A program made the translations under genes and the position numbers. This document shows, piece by piece, positions 60,371 to 64,000 of a stretch of 64,000 bases of DNA (position 1 is its first letter; each line of letters opens with the position of its first letter). Under the pieces are notes generated by a model, which saw only the letters and a list, made by a program, of their open reading frames with translations, ran no database searches and was not told where the DNA came from. The DNA comes from Sedimentisphaerales bacterium (lineage in GTDB: Bacteria; Planctomycetota; Phycisphaerae; Sedimentisphaerales; Anaerohalosphaeraceae): NCBI GenBank assembly GCA_028282905.1, contig JANQGW010000102.1, forward strand, positions 1 through 64,000. Direction: 5' to 3'.

Positions 60371-60480
60371 TGTTTATCGAGAACTAATCACCATGCTTTC
60401 ATTTGATTAAGACCATTTATTTAATCTACTGATTTGAGGATTCATAATGAGTCCTCGAAACCCCACTTCATAGACACAAG

Positions 60481-62706
60481 TTAAGGGCAATCATTTTGAT
60501 CATACAAACCACAGGCAAGCCAATTCTGTGCGAGAATTGCGAAATCAGCCAAATCAATCTTGCAATAGGAACTGCCGGTATTGTCCAAGTTGAAGGTATC
60601 CGCAAATGTCTCGATACATTGGCTGACGTGTGTCGAATTCCAGTAGATTTCGGCAATCTCCTGTTCAGTCAATGGATAATTCCACAGTTTCGCATCATCC
60701 ACAGAGCCATTGAAATACGCATCATCCGCACTATCGCGATTTCTGCTGGAAGCGAATAAGAAGGCATTAAAGCTGCTCTCTGTGCCATTTAATGTATTCG
60801 TCAGCGCCCCGTTATAGTATAGACGGGTTTCATTATTAAAATCACTGACTACCGCAAGATGCGTCCATTCATTGGGATCTGAAGACGCCGGCCCAAACGT
60901 CCCACCAGAACCTGTCCAGTATCGGTAGTTTCCGCTGGCATTAAAGTCAATCTGGAAGCCGTCGGTATTGGGCATAAACGAAGCAAATATTCCAGTGTAT
61001 TGAGATTGGGCTGGATCCGGAGTTTTAACCCAGAAGCTCAAAGTATAGCCCGTCCACCACAATTCACCAGCCGTATCTGCAAAGCGATGTACCGCATAAC
61101 TGCCGGTTGTTGTTGCCCCGTCAAAAACAGCCGCCTGTCCGGCACCTGCCTCATAAACCTCCTCAATCCCGGTGTCAAATGTCGGAACGGTGCCTTCGGT
61201 ATCCAATGCGGGATAGTTCCCCAAAGACTCATCAAAATTGCCCTCGAAACGCCAGTGGGCTTTCTGCCGCTTGATACGCAGTCCTGCATCATTTGAATTG
61301 ACCGTCCCTTCAGGAGACACAAACGTACAGGCATATACTCCTTCATCAGCCAGTTCCGCATCAGGTATTTCCAGCACGGCTGTATAAACCGTTCCATTCG
61401 ACGACCAGGTTCCATCCGCAAAATATGTCCCGTCTTTGGTCCAGGTAATCGACGTCGGAGTTGTCGGGCTGTCAAAAACGGAAACAAAATTTGGATCGCC
61501 TTCATACCTCGCGTCCGTATAGGGGAAGCTGCCCACGTTAGCGGGTTGGTTCACGACATACGGACCAAGATATTCGGCCAATGTCAGACTTTGTGTGCTG
61601 ACTCCGTCATCAGTAAGGACAAAATATTTGCGATTGACAATAAACCCATTCTCCGGATCAGCCAGAATTGCGTTAATTTCATCAAGATTCGTATCATTGG
61701 GATCGAGGTCATTAGCATCAAATAGAATTGGCGGGTCCATCGCGGGATTATCAGCATCCAACTCAATCATAACACCATCAATACTGAAATACCCCTGACA
61801 CAGCTTATACGCCAACGCCCTGGTCTCATCGCTTCTGGCGTCCGTATGAATCACCGTTCCTTCTCCCACATCCCCGGTCCAGTTGAATCTTCCGGAAAAC
61901 GCGTTATCAGATCGCAGGGAGTTTTGAGCCGTCAGCGTCATTTCGCCGCCTTCAAAAGTCAGTGACGAAGGTGTGCCGGCATCCAATCTCAAATACGACA
62001 GCGATACATCCGAACCGGCGGAAACTGTCACAGAACCACCGCCGTCAACATCCATAAATCCTCCCAGTGACAACGTGGAATTGTCAATTGTGAGAGTATT
62101 TCCATTGACGTCAATCGTACTGTCCGTAGTAACCACCGAATTGTTTTGGATGACAAGGGCGCCGCCTGAAGTTATGGTATACCAGGATGCCCCCGGGTCA
62201 CTGGTAAAAATACTGCTGTCAATCGTTAGTGTACCGGAATCCCAAACACCAACGCCTCCGTCACCTTTCAAAAATACAGTAGAATTGACAAAACTGGCAT
62301 TTGACGGAGTCGCCGGATCATCTGTGTCCACCGACAGGCATTTGCTTCCGGAAGGAGAATTCAGTGTCAAGGTGGCGTCTACAGCTTCCAGTGAACCATA
62401 ATTGAGATTGATCCGAACAGCGACAAGATTGGCATCGTTAGACAAATTCAGGGTACCGCCCAAAGACAACAAAATCTCACGGTCTGCGGATACTGCGTCA
62501 GCAATATTAATCACCATATCATTAAGACCGCAGTCATAGGCATTATTAGGATCTCCGTCAACATCCGGTGGCAGCTGGTTCGGCGTACCGTTATTATCCC
62601 AGTTCGGCGAATACCAGTTAGTTTCAGTCCCGCCCTGCCAGGTATAGCCGGCATGCAAGGACGCCGATAACGCGATCAGAAGCAATGTTATCAATACTTT
62701 TTTCAT
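60481..62706 (-). CDS. Secreted beta-helix/Ig/LamG protein with dockerin-like tail
   Basis: 741 residues; GAGGAGACG precedes the ATG; signal MKKVLITLLLIALSASLHAG. Residues about 20-300 are repetitive and rich in Ser, Thr, Asp and Gly (YTWQGGTETNWYSPNWDNN, then LTIDSSIFTSD and LTIDNSTLSLGG), consistent with a beta-helix as in secreted autotransporter-associated repeats. An Ig-like domain (about 400-480), a LamG domain (about 495-690: AHWRFEGNFDESLGNYPALD, DDAKLWNYPLTEQE) and a dockerin-like half module (YCKIDLADFAILAQNWLACG) follow. No enzyme motif seen. It resembles the next upstream gene (Ig, LamG, dockerin) and may be a paralogue of it. Confidence 0.88.
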   Translation of the reverse strand: MKKVLITLLLIALSASLHAGYTWQGGTETNWYSPNWDNNGTPNQLPPDVDGDPNNAYDCGLNDMVINIADAVSADREILLSLGGTLNLSNDANLVAVRINLNYGSLEAVDATLTLNSPSGSKCLSVDTDDPATPSNASFVNSTVFLKGDGGVGVWDSGTLTIDSSIFTSDPGASWYTITSGGALVIQNNSVVTTDSTIDVNGNTLTIDNSTLSLGGFMDVDGGGSVTVSAGSDVSLSYLRLDAGTPSSLTFEGGEMTLTAQNSLRSDNAFSGRFNWTGDVGEGTVIHTDARSDETRALAYKLCQGYFSIDGVMIELDADNPAMDPPILFDANDLDPNDTNLDEINAILADPENGFIVNRKYFVLTDDGVSTQSLTLAEYLGPYVVNQPANVGSFPYTDARYEGDPNFVSVFDSPTTPTSITWTKDGTYFADGTWSSNGTVYTAVLEIPDAELADEGVYACTFVSPEGTVNSNDAGLRIKRQKAHWRFEGNFDESLGNYPALDTEGTVPTFDTGIEEVYEAGAGQAAVFDGATTTGSYAVHRFADTAGELWWTGYTLSFWVKTPDPAQSQYTGIFASFMPNTDGFQIDFNASGNYRYWTGSGGTFGPASSDPNEWTHLAVVSDFNNETRLYYNGALTNTLNGTESSFNAFLFASSRNRDSADDAYFNGSVDDAKLWNYPLTEQEIAEIYWNSTHVSQCIETFADTFNLDNTGSSYCKIDLADFAILAQNWLACGLYDQNDCP

Positions 62707-62793
62707 TTTATCGTCTCCTCATATTTGTATAAACGTCATTCATTCGGACTTTAACACCTCATCAAAGGAGGGCATCCATTGACTTCTTTCGCG

Positions 62794-64000
62794 TTATAAC
62801 GCCGGGTAAAAACCATGGTCGAGCCAGGCATCAATCAGTTCGCTTAAGTCACCCAAATCGATCTTGCAATCCGGTACAAAGTAATCGTCCGCTGCGTTGA
62901 GTCCTGTGGTTGAATTATAAATATCGTAGCTGCTGTCATATGAACCGTCGAGATTGGCACAGGGATTGACGCCCGAAACTGCCTGATACATCGCAGCGAC
63001 CTCAGCTGGTGTTTTGGCATAGTTATAAATCTTCACCTCATCGATCAGGCCGGCAAATTGACCGTTATAACTGTCATTCGAAACACCCAAAATCAAGCTA
63101 GCCGGAGTTGTTGGAATTTCACTGTTAAAAGAGGTGGACGTCGCAACTAACGCTCCATCGAAATAAAATTCTACCTGTTTATCAGCATTAATCTGAGCCG
63201 TCAACATGTGCCATTGGTTATCATACGGGTTGGCCGGATCATCCGGGAAGTCTATCTGTCCACCCGGTCCGCGATCTTCCCCGGTCCCTTCAACTTCGAC
63301 ACCGGAATAGTCACTATTCGATCGTGTCGCCCAAAGTGCATAGCCGGTATGATCTCCATCAATATTCCGTTTACTCAACAGGGCATTCCAGGCGGAAACA
63401 CTCTCGGTATCCGAATAGGCCCACACGGTTACCGAAAGTCCTCTCGGGAAGAAGTTGAAATAGTCGTTACTATCTGCAATCACGACGGCACGGCCGTCTT
63501 TGAACAGTTCATAGGCATGGTCACCTGCAATGCCGCTGACACCGCCGTCGATGACAAAATTCGGATCTTCGACAATCCCGTCGTGTGTGTCAGAATCGGC
63601 ATCTTCCAGCCCGGTCTTCTTATCAGTCAAATCACCGTCAAAATCCCAGTATCCCATCAAACGTTTAACCGTCAGAAATGCGTGGTTGTCATCGGTATTA
63701 TCCGAACCGCCATCATTTGTCACGACGCAGGTGTATTGGCCTTCATCGTCCAAACCTACGCCTGTCACATCTAACACGGCAATGTATATATCAGCGTTTT
63801 CAGGATCAGGACTCACTGCTCCACTGCCCAGCGGAGAACCGTCTTTGTACCAGTTAACGTGGTCTTCGTTAATTTCACTCAAGCACGAGATGACACATAC
63901 AAAGTTAGCGTCTCCGCCCACAGCGGCAGCCGTATCCACCGGCAAAGGTTCTACAATCTCCGGACTGGTCAGAAACGTATCAAATGATTGTACAAAGCTG
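62794..64000 (-). CDS. Ig/LamG protein with dockerin-like tail, 5' end outside the window
   Basis: At least 402 residues are visible. The reading frame stays open to the right edge (the last codons read SFVQSFDTFLTSPEIVEPL), so the start lies beyond 64000; the first in-frame start-like codon, a TTG at 63945, is internal. Visible parts: an Ig-like domain (VNWYKDGSPLGSG, DDEGQYTCVVTNDGG), a LamG domain (MGYWDFDGDLTDKKTG to DEVKIYNYAKTPAEVAAMYQ) and a C-terminal dockerin-like half module (DCKIDLGDLSELIDAWLDHG). The order matches the gene at 60481, which lies 87 bp downstream in the same direction, so the two may be tandem paralogues. Binding to polysaccharide is inferred from LamG. Confidence 0.85.
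   Translation of the reverse strand, partial: SFVQSFDTFLTSPEIVEPLPVDTAAAVGGDANFVCVISCLSEINEDHVNWYKDGSPLGSGAVSPDPENADIYIAVLDVTGVGLDDEGQYTCVVTNDGGSDNTDDNHAFLTVKRLMGYWDFDGDLTDKKTGLEDADSDTHDGIVEDPNFVIDGGVSGIAGDHAYELFKDGRAVVIADSNDYFNFFPRGLSVTVWAYSDTESVSAWNALLSKRNIDGDHTGYALWATRSNSDYSGVEVEGTGEDRGPGGQIDFPDDPANPYDNQWHMLTAQINADKQVEFYFDGALVATSTSFNSEIPTTPASLILGVSNDSYNGQFAGLIDEVKIYNYAKTPAEVAAMYQAVSGVNPCANLDGSYDSSYDIYNSTTGLNAADDYFVPDCKIDLGDLSELIDAWLDHGFYPAL

Noticed and set aside
62794-63945. Complete gene starting at the TTG at 63945
   Set aside because: The frame remains open to the window edge and the TTG is followed by Ig-domain sequence with no signal peptide, so the true start is outside.

Overview
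The window reads as a bacterial chromosome segment, most likely from the phylum Planctomycetota (class Phycisphaerae, Sedimentisphaerales-like). This is inferred from the mix of families: many formylglycine sulfatases with no SusC/SusD pair, planctomycete-style dockerin-like tails on large secreted proteins, PEP-CTERM sorting tails, CotH/lamin-tail proteins, an ECF sigma factor with a FecR-type partner, an H-x9-DG-type pseudopilin, a XylR regulator, and a planctomycete-style tyrosine recombinase. I recognise 28 protein genes. All lie on the minus strand except the XylR gene.

Layout. (1) 359-7053: an AT-rich pair encoding a giant leucine-rich-repeat protein and an FGE-fold/arylsulfotransferase-like fusion, both with dockerin-like tails. 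(2) 7600-30934: a visibly GC-richer block. It holds a CotH/lamin-tail protein, two copies of a gene pair made of a URO-D/methyltransferase-fold protein plus a GH2 glycosidase (12679-18392 and 25057-29504), a LamG protein, a PEP-CTERM protein, a pseudopilin, a FecR-like membrane protein and an ECF sigma factor. It ends with a XylR regulator transcribed divergently from the second pair. (3) 31155-32706: a tyrosine recombinase, a cluster of short repeats, and a 3' fragment of a tRNA-Gly gene. A 20-bp sequence here recurs (19/20) at 7566, exactly where composition changes, so 7566-32587 may be a 25-kb integrated island. (4) 32730-59310: a long co-oriented run with six sulfatase genes (seven domains), a LacZ-type GH2, a GH30-like enzyme, a GH128-like enzyme with many lectin modules, a PEP-CTERM protein and a LamG/dockerin protein. 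Short gaps and overlaps from 59310 down to 37508 suggest one or a few operons. (5) 59464-64000: a strong terminator, a PEP-CTERM LamG protein, and two LamG/Ig/dockerin surface proteins, the last cut by the window edge.

Taken together this is a locus for secreting or displaying enzymes that desulfate and depolymerise a complex sulfated, probably galactose-containing polysaccharide. XylR-type sensing and an ECF-sigma/FecR switch are the visible regulators. The substrate cannot be read from sequence. The most unusual elements are the duplicated URO-D + GH2 pair, the FGE/arylsulfotransferase fusion, the tandem sulfatase fusion, a repeat box shared upstream of two PEP-CTERM genes, a 21-bp-phased direct repeat upstream of the XylR gene, and the recombinase/tRNA-remnant junction. 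No cohesin, exosortase, canonical FGE, anSME or transporter gene was recognised in the window.
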